Assembly (NCBI GenBank): GCA_964429695.1
Contig: CAYSCS010000092.1
Coordinates: 1 to 13,918 of the forward strand
DNA: 13,918 nucleotides
Direction: 5' to 3'
From: CAYSCS01 sp964429695
GTDB lineage: Bacteria > Acidobacteriota > Aminicenantia > Aminicenantales > Aminicenantaceae
Shown here: positions 1-8,156 of the stretch, in pieces
Numbering within the stretch: the stretch's first letter is position 1
How the letters are laid out: each line of letters begins with the position of its first letter
The notes under the pieces: generated by a model
Databases searched by the model: none
Told to the model about the DNA's origin: nothing
Seen by the model: the letters and a program-made list of their open reading frames with translations, nothing else
Program-made: the position numbers and the translations under genes

Positions 1-1212
1 GTTGGCGAAGCAACTCGACCAGAGTTTTTCTCATCTCAAGCGCCGCCAGCGTGGCTATTCGGTCTCGGCCAAGGTGCTTTCGTTTCTGCAGATGATCATC
101 AAGGGAGGCGACCGGCTGTCGGATATGGATCTTTTACGGGCGGATCCGGGCCTACTCGCTCTTTTGCGGATGGAGGGGGTTCCCCGGCCGAACACGCTTT
201 CTGAGTTGGCCCGGCGGTTCAGACGGCGGGACATTGATCGGCTGGCCGAGTGCACGATGCGGCTGGCGGTACGAGCGTTTCGGGCCAAAAAGGTCCGGCG
301 TGTTATCCTGGATCTGGACTCGACGCTGGTGGAAAGCGGGGTACGGATTGCCGAGCGCACTTATGAGGGCTTCCGGGGGTTTAACCCCCTTCTGGGGATG
401 CAGCGAGCCGGCGGGATGAGCCTGGCGGCTTTTTCTGTGTTTGGTCCAGGCAATGTAGCACCTCAGTCACACAACCTGAGCCTGGTGCGGAAAATCCATA
501 GCTATCTTGTCGAACATCTTCCTCAGGTTCAGCTCTTGCTGCGCTCGGACTCTGCCGGTTATAAACACAGGCTCATGGGCTACTGTGACCAGAACGCAAT
601 CGGGTTTGTCATTGGGGGAGGCGGGAGTCGGAGGCTATCTTCCAGATAATCCAGGCGATACAGCACTGGGAAATACTCCGGGGTGGCCAGGCCAACGAGG
701 AAGTCGGGGAAGGCCTCCCTTTTTTCAGTGTGGAGAAAGAGGGAGCCGTCTACCGGCTGGTCGTGGTGCGTAAACGAAACAAGCAGCGGGCTTTGTTTCC
801 GAAGTTCGAGTACAGCTCTCGCCTCTACCTCACCAACACCGACTGGTCGCCTCATAAGGTGGTCCACTTCTACCGCAAGCGTGGCGAAGCAGAGAACGTC
901 ATCCGGGAGCTCAAGCAAGGGTATGCCCTTGACCATATCCTCTTGGAACACTTTCTGGCCATTGCCGTTTTCTTTCAACTCCAGGTTCTGGGCTCCGACC
1001 TGATTGAGGTCTTCGAGTATGAGCATTTGGACCGCTCGTGGTGGCGGTTGCGGATCAAACAGTTGCGTTTCAGGTTGATCAATATTGCTGGTGTGGTCGT
1101 GCGTCACGCCCGTCGGAGCGTTCTTCGACTTTATGTCCATTACCGCTATGTGGAGACGTTTCGTCGCATTTTCCAGCTGCTTCAGGTTGCCCCAGTCGAG
1201 CTGCGGCTCTAG
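1..1212 (+). pseudogene. IS1380-family transposase gene, 5'-truncated by the window edge and frameshifted
   Basis: A DDE transposase that would cut and paste its insertion sequence. The first reading frame (from base 2 to about 615) carries VILDLDSTLVESG, with the first catalytic Asp near residue 104-106, and LLRSDSAGYKHR, with the second Asp near residue 183. The product then continues in another frame: from about 625 to the TAG at 1210-1212 it reads on through YRKRGEAENVIRELKQG, which carries the expected catalytic Glu. The join falls at the G-rich stretch around 613-625 and equals the loss of one base. Together the two parts give about 400 residues, slightly short of the 430 or so usual for the family, so the true start lies left of the window. 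The gene is clearly richer in G+C than everything after 2.7 kb, which suggests recent acquisition. A sequencing error could also explain the frame change. The terminal inverted repeats cannot be identified with one end missing. Confidence 0.85.
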
Positions 1213-1405
1213 CCTGCATTCTCCTTCTGATATTCTGTCTTCTCAGGCCGAGGTTTTGTCAAACTGAGATTTCGGTCTAACAAGACCAGGCATAATACTG
1301 CCAATCACGCCGCCTCTTGTCATATTTGGGGCTGAAAACCCAGCCTGATGTGCCCAGAGTGAGATGGCCATCATTGATTCAGCATTTTTCCCGCTCAACC
1401 AGGGC
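1213..1405. other. Spacer between two transposase remnants
   Basis: This segment lies between the stop of the IS1380-type gene and the last readable codon of the opposing integrase-core remnant. It should contain the right end of the IS1380 element, but without the left end no inverted repeat or target duplication can be matched. A minus-strand open frame covers part of it (1243-1485). It has no recognisable motif and no ribosome binding site, and I do not treat it as a gene. Confidence 0.4.
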
Positions 1406-2528
1406 TTATCCGAATATTTGGGTAGCTGATACATGGTAGCCAGGTTGGGGGAAGATCTTCGTATAAAGTTCTGTGAGCTTTTCAATCTGGATTACCGGAA
1501 ACAAGACCACACGGTTTGAGATTTATGTTTCCCTCCACAGCTTCCTGTAAAGCATCATACCCTCAATCGAGTGATGCCGTACGTTATTATATAAACTGCC
1601 ATTTTAACGCTCTGAAGTAAAACTCTTTAAGGTCTGCATACCGTTCTATCTGAGGGATGTAGAACTCATTATCATCGCTCTGGTGCGACCGTTCTCCAAA
1701 AGCCTGATATTCCTTCTTACTCTTGGGAATATGCAAGAGATCAGGCTTAAGCGGAGAGATCGCCTCCCTGTTCAGGTACTCTAACTTATCCACAAATTCC
1801 CTCAAACTCCTTTCCGGTATCGGTTTGAATGGTTATCTTATGTTCTATTCCAAATCTGCTTAGAAAATAGCTAAGCATAAGCATAAACATCAGACCGTTG
1901 ATGAAGGTCTTATAGTGAGAGTAAGAGATATACCTGAGGCTTGTCTTCATATCTATGGCTATCCACTGGTAGCGAGAGATGTTTAGTCTCTTGGTTCAGC
2001 GCAGAGGCTTTTCAGAAAGAGTGGTAGCATCATAAACCTCTTTCAAGTCTACCTGAAAATACTCGAAGGGATAGAGTGACTCTAAATCATAGAGACGGTT
2101 CCTGCGTCGATAGGGGGAACTTTATGCTTGATGCTGAGTTTATAGCGTTTGAGAACATATCGGACGGTAGAGGGCTTAACTTCCACTCCTTTTCCTTGAA
2201 TGAGCAGGGCTATTCGATCCCCGCCATAGCTAGTTCCCTTCCTCTCGGCCACAATCATTGCCTCCACTGCAGCTAAGGTTTTGCCAGGGGAGAGTTTCGG
2301 CCTCCGAGAAAACTTCTTCAGCCTTTCCTCCCCTTTCTCCCGGTACCTGCGCGGAACCTTCCGTATTGCCTTGCAGGTAGTTCGAAACAATCTGGCTACC
2401 TAAGAGATATTACTCGTCTCCCCATAAGTCCTGATTATTTATAGCCTACCTGGCAAGTATGAGTACACTCTTACAAAGTTCATGATAAGTAGGGTATATA
2501 TTTCCTGCAACTTTAGCTTCCTCCTCAT
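1406..2528 (-). pseudogene. Decayed integrase-core (rve, DDE) transposase, IS481-like
   Basis: The remnant reads right to left from an ATG at 2526-2528. Pieces in three frames rebuild one transposase in the correct order. First comes an N-terminal helix-turn-helix part (VARLFRTTCKAIRK, then RRYREKGEERLKKFSRRPK). Next is the YPFEYFQVDLKEVYD block with the first Asp, then RYQWIAIDMKT, then ITIQTDTGKEFE with the second Asp. GERSHQSDDNEFYIPQ holds the catalytic Glu, followed by a C-terminal NNVRHHSIEG block. In-frame stops are TAA at 2439-2441, TAG at 2400-2402 and TGA at 1996-1998. Frame changes occur near 2085-2105, near 1805-1812 and near 1585-1592. The C-terminal end is uncertain beyond about 1500. 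With at least six disabling lesions it is long dead. The family (IS481-like) is from memory of the motif order; an IS3-like integrase is the main alternative. Confidence 0.8.
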
Positions 2529-2705
2529 CTCGTTTAAAAGTTTCAACAAAATATTTAAGGGTGGAAGCCCTGCTTTTTCCAGTGCTAATCTTAAAAAGCC
2601 TCTGGCCTGCTCAACATCAATCCCGATAGCTGGCTGTCCACCCCGCCGCCTCCAGATACTCCCCTTAGACTGGATACCATGTCCTAGCCTGAAAGAAAAC
2701 TTCGA

Positions 2706-2733
2706 TTGACACTTAATTAGATTGGTCTATAAA
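2706..2733 (+). promoter_or_regulatory. Sigma-70-type promoter for the QueG-like gene
   Basis: TTGACA at 2706-2711 and TATAAA at 2728-2733 are separated by 16 bp, close to the sigma-70 consensus in both boxes. Transcription would be expected to start about 6-9 bases after the -10 box, at roughly 2740-2743. This is exactly where the ATG of the downstream gene lies (2743), so the transcript would have almost no leader. Confidence 0.65.
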
Positions 2734-2742
2734 ATTAAAGCA

Positions 2743-3426
2743 ATGAAAGAGGAGTTTAAAAATTATGAAAGATTGCGAGAGTTTGCCTTCAGTCAAGGTG
2801 TAAATCTTTTTGGAATTGCCGATATAGTCTCTATTAGAGATGAATTCAATCTTGATTTAAATATTAAGAAAAAATATCCAAGAGCTATATCACTTGGAAA
2901 AGTTTTATTGAATGCTATTTTAGAAGAAATTGAAGATAGGCCAACAAAATTATATTTTCATCATTATCGACAGATAAATTTTTTTCTTGATAGATTAGCT
3001 TTGCTTATTTCATGTTTAATTCAGGATTATGGATTCAGTGCTCTTCCTATACCTGCATCTCAAGTCATAGATTGGGAAAAGCAGAGAGCTCATCTTTCTC
3101 ATAAGAAAGTTGCTTATTTTGCTGGGCTGGGATGGATAGGAAGAAATAATCTACTTGTCAACCCCCAATTTGGTTCAAGGTTTAGGCTTGTTACTATATT
3201 AACAGATATGCCCTTAAAATGTGACATTCCTTTAGATGAAGATTGTAAAGATTGTCTTAATTGTATCTCATCATGTCCGGCGGGAGCGATAAAGAATTCT
3301 AGAAAAGATTTTGACCACTTTGCATGCTTCGAAAAATTGAAAGAATTTAAAAGACTTGGGATATGTAATCAATATATCTGTGGCGTCTGCGTCAAAAGTT
3401 GCGAAGGCAAAAAGCTAAAAGTTTGA
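2743..3426 (+). CDS. Short QueG-like protein with two 4Fe-4S clusters (epoxyqueuosine reductase-related)
   Basis: A cytoplasmic iron-sulfur protein of 227 residues, related to the epoxyqueuosine reductase QueG that completes queuosine synthesis in tRNA. It has the family signature AGLGWIGRNNLLV (about residues 127-139). It also has a ferredoxin-type CKDCLNCISSCP (Cys 168, 171, 174, 178) and a second cysteine group near the end (C208, C213, C216, C220 in CNQYICGVCVKSC), enough for two clusters. True QueG is about 350 residues and has a DxGP motif bearing the catalytic Asp about 13 residues before AGLGWIG. Here that stretch reads QRAHLSHKKVAYF and lacks it. The protein therefore belongs to the short '4Fe-4S double cluster' relatives of unknown reaction, and I would not call it queG. 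The start is the ATG at 2743. No Shine-Dalgarno precedes it, and the TTG at 2722 would lie inside the promoter. It is transcribed alone, convergent with the next gene. Confidence 0.85.
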   Translation: MKEEFKNYERLREFAFSQGVNLFGIADIVSIRDEFNLDLNIKKKYPRAISLGKVLLNAILEEIEDRPTKLYFHHYRQINFFLDRLALLISCLIQDYGFSALPIPASQVIDWEKQRAHLSHKKVAYFAGLGWIGRNNLLVNPQFGSRFRLVTILTDMPLKCDIPLDEDCKDCLNCISSCPAGAIKNSRKDFDHFACFEKLKEFKRLGICNQYICGVCVKSCEGKKLKV

Positions 3427-3440
3427 TTTTTAGATTCATT

Positions 3441-3486
3441 TGCTGAAATTTAAAAGCATAAACAATTAAAATATTTGATTTCAGCA
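3441..3486. repeat. Inverted repeat between convergent genes
   Basis: TGCTGAAAT at 3441-3449 is matched by ATTTCAGCA at 3478-3486, a perfect 9-bp inverted repeat with an AT-rich 28-base loop. It lies after the plus-strand QueG-like gene and runs into the last codons of the minus-strand sensor gene. Position suggests a shared bidirectional terminator, but the loop is long and no clean T-run follows on either strand. Confidence 0.35.
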
Positions 3487-6400
3487 AGAGAATGTCCTAC
3501 TAAGTGTTACACTCTCTTGAGAAATAACAATTCGACTTTTTCCCATTTTTTTCGCTTCGAAAAGAGCATTATCGGCAAGATTGATTAGGTCATTTGCTAT
3601 TTTTTCATAATTTATATGAAAATTTTTGTCGTTCTTTACGTGCTTGTCGCTTTCTTGAGTATAGATGCACTGAGAAATACCTAGGCTTATGGTTTGTTGA
3701 ACTGTAGCTCCTTTAGGCCTGAATTTGATTGATTCAAATTCTCTTTTTATTCTTTGTGCGACAAGATAGGCTTCAGTTGCAGTTGTTCCAGGTAGAATTA
3801 TCACAAATTCTTCTCCTCCAAATCTTGATGCCCAGTCAAAATCTTTTCGAATGTTTTTTAATATAATTCGAGCCATAGTTTTTAAAATTTCATCTCCTTC
3901 AAGGTGGTAATAAGTATCATTGAACTTTTTGAATTCATCGATATCAATCATAATAAGAGATAATGCACTCTTCCATCCCGAGGTATTTTTCAGTGCCTCT
4001 GGAAGATGTTCATTTAAATATCTTCTATTATAAAGACCTGTTAATTCATCAGTGATTGAGAGTTTTTTTACTTTTTCGACAAGGTTTTTCCTTTCTGTTA
4101 TGTCTTCGATGACTGTGTCATAATAAATTCTTTTTCCTGTTGTGTCTTTCACTGCAGAGGATGTTATCGAAGCCCAAAAAGTGCTTTGATCCTTTCTTTT
4201 CATTTCGATCTCTTTGTTTTTAATTATCCCGTGTATTTCTAATTCTTCCGTAAAAGCTCTATAATGATCAGGATTTTGGATCAAATCTTCCATCCTGAGT
4301 TTAAGGAAACTTTCCGGGTCTTCATAGGAGAACATATCTAAAGTTGAAGGATTAGTTTCAAGGAGATGACCTTCAGGAGTTATCCTGAGGACTCCAACTT
4401 TTATGTTGCTTATTAATTCTCGATATTTTTCCTGGGATTCTTTAATTTTTTTGGCCAATTTTCTTTTTTGTATTATTTCTGAAATAAGGTTTGCAAAGAT
4501 TTCAAGCGGCCTTACTGTTTCATCAGTGGGAGCCTTGCCACTTTTGCTATCATCTACTGAGATGATGCCGATTAGTTCTCCTTTTGCATCTTTCATCGAG
4601 ACTAAAAGATTATCTTCTCTATTCCATAGACCTTCCTGATCTGGGTATTCTTTCTCTCCCGGGATAAGTGCTTCAGGGTCGAGTATATTCTTTAAAGTAT
4701 GAGGAATGTACACAGATTGATTTCCAATTTTTATTCCTTTTTGGAAATACATCTCATATTTTCTTTTGGGCATATTGATCTTTCTTACTCTTTTTAAGTC
4801 TTCTTCCTTTACTCCTATACTTCCCAGTATTTCTCGATAGGGGGGTTCATCTTTGAAAAAATAGATAAGAACTCTATTAAAATCGGAAATATCGACTACT
4901 GCCTGAGCTATCTTTTTAAATAGTTCTTCTTCATTGTCAATTGAAAGTATATCTGCAGATATTCTGGAAAAACTTTCTAACTGACGATTCATTTCTCTTA
5001 TTTTTTCCTCTGCTCTTTTTCTTTCACTGAGATCCACTTCCATAGCAACGATGATTGGTTCTTGCTCAGGTAGAAAGATAGGGAATATCGAGCAGAGGAT
5101 GTGTTTCGTTTCCATGTTTTTTGTTGTAATCGAACATTCTCTTAAAGAAGATGATTTTTTTGTCTGGGAAACCTCTTTCAAAAGACTGGGGAGGTCCAAA
5201 GTATCTTTTACGGATGATAAAATTGCTTTAATATTTTTCCCTCTTGCTTCAGCCTCCCTTATATCAAAAAGACTTTCTGAGAAGGAATTTAAGAATAAAA
5301 CTTCGCCTCTTATATTGTATCCTTGAATTGCTATATTCGGCGCATTATCTATTATGGCTTTAAGCTTCATTTTTGCGTCTTCTGCTTCTTTATAAGCTTT
5401 GTTCAATTTTTCAATTCCAATCTTTCTTTCAGTGATATCAGTTATGATCCCTAAAATGCCAACAAGTTTATTTTCTTCAAAGAGGGCCCGGCTTGAAGCA
5501 AGGACATATCTGCTTTCACCGTTTTTATTGATTACTCGAAATTCATATGGTTCAATTTTGCCTTGAAGAGTCTTTTTCAGAGAGTTTTCTAGTCTTTCTC
5601 TATCCTCAGGATGCACAAACTGCATAAAGTTATGACCAATTATTTCATCTACTTTAAATCCTTGATATTTTTCTAATGCCGGGCTGATATAGGTGATATT
5701 TCCATTGACATCGAGAGTAAAAATGACATCATTGATATTTTCGACAAGAAGTTTATATTTTTCTTTCGATTCTCGAAGTGATTTTTCTATTAATTTTCTC
5801 TCTGTGATGTCTCGAATTATGGCCATATAAGCAGGTCGGTCTTCATATTGAATGTTTGAAGCGGATATCTCAATATCCTTTATGGCTCCATCCTTACGTT
5901 TCATCTTTAGTTCGAGAATAGAGGGGAGCTCTTTTTTTGTCACATGTTCTTTAAATTTCTGGTATAAAATTCCCTTCTCTTCGTATTCTAGTTTTTCAAA
6001 TAATGACCTGCCTATTAGTTCTTCTAGGGGAAATGCAGAGAGTTCTACGAAAGCTTTGTTGGCAAATTTACAGATTCCATCCTGGATAATTACCACACCA
6101 TCTTTAGCATGTTCGATTAGTGTAGAGTATTTATTTACAGATTCTTTTAGAGCCTTTAGTGCTTTTTTTTCTTCAGTGTTATCTCTTGCTATTCCCAGAA
6201 GAAATAAAATTTTCCCTTTTGAGTCTTTAATAGGCTTTATATGGATTCCCAAGGGAATTGTGTTCCCGTTTAAAGAAATAATTTCGGCCTCAAAAGGAGG
6301 AATAATCTGGAGATTAGGGATGTTCTCAAGGATATTAGAAATACGGCTTTGGTGTTCAGGGATTACAATAGATTGAAGATTTTTATTGAGAAGCTCCGAA

Positions 6401-6603
6401 ATTGTGTAACCGGTTATTTTTTGAGCTGTTTTATTGAAGAATAAGAATTTTCCTTTAAGGTCAATTGTGAATATTATGTCAGGTGCATTCTCCACAAGAG
6501 AAAAATACCTGCCTTCAAGCTCATGAAGAGATTCATTTGAAGGCGGAGGATACGTTTCTTTTTTTATCTGAATTTCTGTTTGGGTTTGAATGTTATCTGC
6601 CAT
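3481..6603 (-). CDS. Multi-PAS/GAF sensor diguanylate cyclase (GGDEF domain)
   Basis: A 1040-residue cytoplasmic signalling enzyme expected to make cyclic di-GMP from two GTP in response to sensed signals. No membrane segment or signal peptide is visible. Domain order by residue: PAS about 27-147, 155-271, 280-394 and 410-531, most ending in the usual DITERK-type linker (DNTEEK and DLSERK variants). A GAF domain follows at about 545-715, a fifth PAS at about 723-840, and GGDEF at about 848-1030. The active-site loop is FGGEEFVI (GGEEF at 929-933), and IDIDEFKKFND (about 886-896) supplies the metal and substrate residues, so the cyclase should be active. The product-inhibition site RxxD, five residues before GGEEF, is KDFD (Lys for Arg), so c-di-GMP feedback is probably weakened. 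The usual GHxxGD reads YHLEGD. No Shine-Dalgarno stands before the ATG at 6603, and the frame stays open further upstream, so the start is moderately certain. No EAL or HD-GYP domain is present. Confidence 0.93.
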   Translation of the reverse strand: MADNIQTQTEIQIKKETYPPPSNESLHELEGRYFSLVENAPDIIFTIDLKGKFLFFNKTAQKITGYTISELLNKNLQSIVIPEHQSRISNILENIPNLQIIPPFEAEIISLNGNTIPLGIHIKPIKDSKGKILFLLGIARDNTEEKKALKALKESVNKYSTLIEHAKDGVVIIQDGICKFANKAFVELSAFPLEELIGRSLFEKLEYEEKGILYQKFKEHVTKKELPSILELKMKRKDGAIKDIEISASNIQYEDRPAYMAIIRDITERKLIEKSLRESKEKYKLLVENINDVIFTLDVNGNITYISPALEKYQGFKVDEIIGHNFMQFVHPEDRERLENSLKKTLQGKIEPYEFRVINKNGESRYVLASSRALFEENKLVGILGIITDITERKIGIEKLNKAYKEAEDAKMKLKAIIDNAPNIAIQGYNIRGEVLFLNSFSESLFDIREAEARGKNIKAILSSVKDTLDLPSLLKEVSQTKKSSSLRECSITTKNMETKHILCSIFPIFLPEQEPIIVAMEVDLSERKRAEEKIREMNRQLESFSRISADILSIDNEEELFKKIAQAVVDISDFNRVLIYFFKDEPPYREILGSIGVKEEDLKRVRKINMPKRKYEMYFQKGIKIGNQSVYIPHTLKNILDPEALIPGEKEYPDQEGLWNREDNLLVSMKDAKGELIGIISVDDSKSGKAPTDETVRPLEIFANLISEIIQKRKLAKKIKESQEKYRELISNIKVGVLRITPEGHLLETNPSTLDMFSYEDPESFLKLRMEDLIQNPDHYRAFTEELEIHGIIKNKEIEMKRKDQSTFWASITSSAVKDTTGKRIYYDTVIEDITERKNLVEKVKKLSITDELTGLYNRRYLNEHLPEALKNTSGWKSALSLIMIDIDEFKKFNDTYYHLEGDEILKTMARIILKNIRKDFDWASRFGGEEFVIILPGTTATEAYLVAQRIKREFESIKFRPKGATVQQTISLGISQCIYTQESDKHVKNDKNFHINYEKIANDLINLADNALFEAKKMGKSRIVISQESVTLSRTFSC

Positions 6604-6743
6604 TTTTTCTAGGAAGAGAGAATAAATAAGGAGAAGGAATGTGTAAATCGCCTTGGGAGATGAACTCTGGAAGGAAAATATCCCTTAGTTTTTCACCCCT
6701 AAAACTATTTTCTCTCACCCTTTTAAATTAGCCACTCTTTTGT

Positions 6744-7289
6744 TTATTTTTTCTTGCAAGGAATCCATATCTCTGTTTTCAAATTTTGGGGTTGAATTTC
6801 AGGCGAGGGCATGGTTAAATACCTTTCTAAAAGCGGACCATCTTGGCTTAGATTGTTTTCTTCCATCCACTTGAACATTTTTAAAATTGTATTACCAATT
6901 TCTTCATACGAACCTGAATGTATGATACACACTACCGTTGTATAGTTCCATCTTTTTAATTCTAAAGGGGCTTGAGCAAAAACCTGAGGAGTTACAGGAA
7001 AGCCTATTTCCCATTCTAAATCTTCAGCCTTAACCTCGCCAGGGCTATTATAATAAATGCCAAAAATGGCGCCGGATGGAAATATATTTTGACTTCGAGA
7101 GACACTCATTAACATCTGAATGACATTTGGTATTTCTGTGTAGGGGCCTTTTTGTTTTATGCCACAATACACAAAAGGTATTACTTCCTTAACAGAGATT
7201 GTTTCTTCTGAAGAGGAGTATTTTTTTCCCCAGATACTCCCGATCGCAAAGAAGAGGATAAAAATAAGAATTGAGCTTCTTTTTTTCAT
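6744..7289 (-). CDS. Exported or membrane-anchored GyrI-like (AraC effector-binding) domain protein
   Basis: A 181-residue protein. It begins with a basic, then strongly hydrophobic segment (KKRSS followed by ILIFILFFAIGSIW, about residues 2-20), a signal peptide or membrane anchor without a clear AxA cleavage site. The rest, about residues 32-178, resembles the GyrI-like/AraC effector-binding fold. It opens with VIPFVYCGIKQKGPYTEIPN and has the conserved acidic-Gly-Pro pattern DLEWEIGFPV (about 94-103). A later VVCIIHSGSYEEIGNTILKM matches the repeated half of the fold. This domain binds small hydrophobic or cationic molecules in transcription regulators, and some free-standing members hydrolyse cyclopropane-bearing toxins. 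Here it would face the periplasm or cell surface. The start is secure: GGAGG (7297-7301 on the opposite strand) lies 7 bases before the ATG. It precedes the sensor gene on the same strand with a 140-base gap, so co-transcription is possible but unproven. Ligand unknown. Confidence 0.75.
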   Translation of the reverse strand: MKKRSSILIFILFFAIGSIWGKKYSSSEETISVKEVIPFVYCGIKQKGPYTEIPNVIQMLMSVSRSQNIFPSGAIFGIYYNSPGEVKAEDLEWEIGFPVTPQVFAQAPLELKRWNYTTVVCIIHSGSYEEIGNTILKMFKWMEENNLSQDGPLLERYLTMPSPEIQPQNLKTEIWIPCKKK

Positions 7290-7414
7290 GGCAAAACCTC
7301 CTTTATGTGATATGGAAATATATGAAAGAAGCTTTTTAATTGACTCTTACACCTCTCTCGGTTCAAAGCGCCTTCATTAGAAATATTTATTTCCCCCGTT
7401 AGCTTTTCTCTATT

Positions 7415-8104
7415 TTAAACAAGATCTCTATAATATTTTGAATAAAGGCTAGCTACAGGATTATGTCCTGTCAAGCGATCCTTTACTATTAGGGTGGTCA
7501 CAGGAGCAATTGAGTACTTCGTAAAAAGCATGTCGTGGCCGACACAAAGGCCTATTAAAATGTTGAAATCTGTTTTCGCTTGATTGAGTAATTCAGCTTG
7601 GAGAAGTGGATTACAAGCTGATTCGAATAATTTAGTTTTATTAATTTTATACCTTTCTGGGATCCCTGTTTCTGTTTTATCTAAAGCTCCACAAGAACAG
7701 ATAACAGAACATATTTCTAATCCATGATTTTCGAGAATTTTACTTGCCTTTTCAGCCTCATCAGAAAGACCGCTACAGAATGCCATCCCGATCCTTTTTG
7801 ATTTGGTTAATTTTGCAAACTCTGCAATTTCTCTTATTCTGGGGCGAATAGGGATAGTCTTTCCTTCTTCTCTACATGCTTTTTCGTCGTAACTTTCTTT
7901 TTCTGTTATTGCAGAACATAGATAGAAGTTTTTAATTAAATGACTTTTATATCTCTTTTTTACCTTGTCTATAGTCATTTTAAAATTCTTAAGTGGGCAA
8001 AAATGGGGAAGATGAGGGTGATCCTTTATTCCTTTGCTACAATATTTTTGGCTGCATATTGCGCATCGAGGTAACGATTTTTCGTCTAATATCTCTCTTT
8101 CCAT
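7415..8104 (-). CDS. DUF1847 family cysteine-rich putative metal-binding protein
   Basis: A 229-residue soluble protein that matches the DUF1847 family as I remember it. An N-terminal cysteine cluster (Cys 14, 17, 22 and 36, in CAICSQKYC and FCP) looks like a metal site. The conserved core is IREIAEFAKLTKSKRIGMAFCSGL (about 90-113), then the CSVICSCGALDKTETGIP region. The signature C-terminal half has CNPLLQAELLNQAKTD, LIGLCVGHDMLF, PVTTLIVKDRLTGHNPVA (about 164-218). The conserved Cys and His residues (C164, C187, H190, H214) suggest metal or iron-sulfur binding. No reaction is established for the family that I know of, though it is widespread in anaerobes. No Shine-Dalgarno lies before the ATG at 8104, but no other in-frame Met exists before residue 43, after the cysteine cluster. 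It is separated by 125 bases from the next minus-strand gene. Confidence 0.85.
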   Translation of the reverse strand: MEREILDEKSLPRCAICSQKYCSKGIKDHPHLPHFCPLKNFKMTIDKVKKRYKSHLIKNFYLCSAITEKESYDEKACREEGKTIPIRPRIREIAEFAKLTKSKRIGMAFCSGLSDEAEKASKILENHGLEICSVICSCGALDKTETGIPERYKINKTKLFESACNPLLQAELLNQAKTDFNILIGLCVGHDMLFTKYSIAPVTTLIVKDRLTGHNPVASLYSKYYRDLV

Positions 8105-8143
8105 TTTTATAACTTTATTGATATTTTTCTTTTATTTAATTTA

Positions 8144-8156
8144 TGGCATTGTGCCA
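8144..8156. promoter_or_regulatory. Small palindrome upstream of the DUF1847 gene
   Basis: TGGCA-TTG-TGCCA is a perfect 5-bp inverted repeat with a 3-base centre, about 40-50 bases before the DUF1847 start codon. It is placed where a regulator of that gene could bind. On the gene's strand it begins like a sigma-54 element (TGGCAC) but lacks the GC at the -12 position, so a sigma-54 promoter is unlikely. It could be chance in an AT-rich gap. Confidence 0.2.

Noticed and set aside
605..630. Programmed -1 frameshift in the IS1380-type transposase
   Set aside because: No standard slippery heptamer in the right frame, and this family is not known to use frameshifting; mutation or sequencing error is simpler.
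1243..1485. 80-residue minus-strand open frame beside the IS1380-type gene
   Set aside because: No recognisable motif or ribosome binding site, and it overlaps the likely end of two mobile elements.
2482..2709. 75-residue plus-strand open frame
   Set aside because: It opposes the N-terminal part of the decayed integrase gene, whose minus-strand reading makes better sense; no start signal.
5852..6376. 174-residue plus-strand open frame inside the sensor gene
   Set aside because: It is antisense to well-defined PAS domains and has no ribosome binding site or domain.
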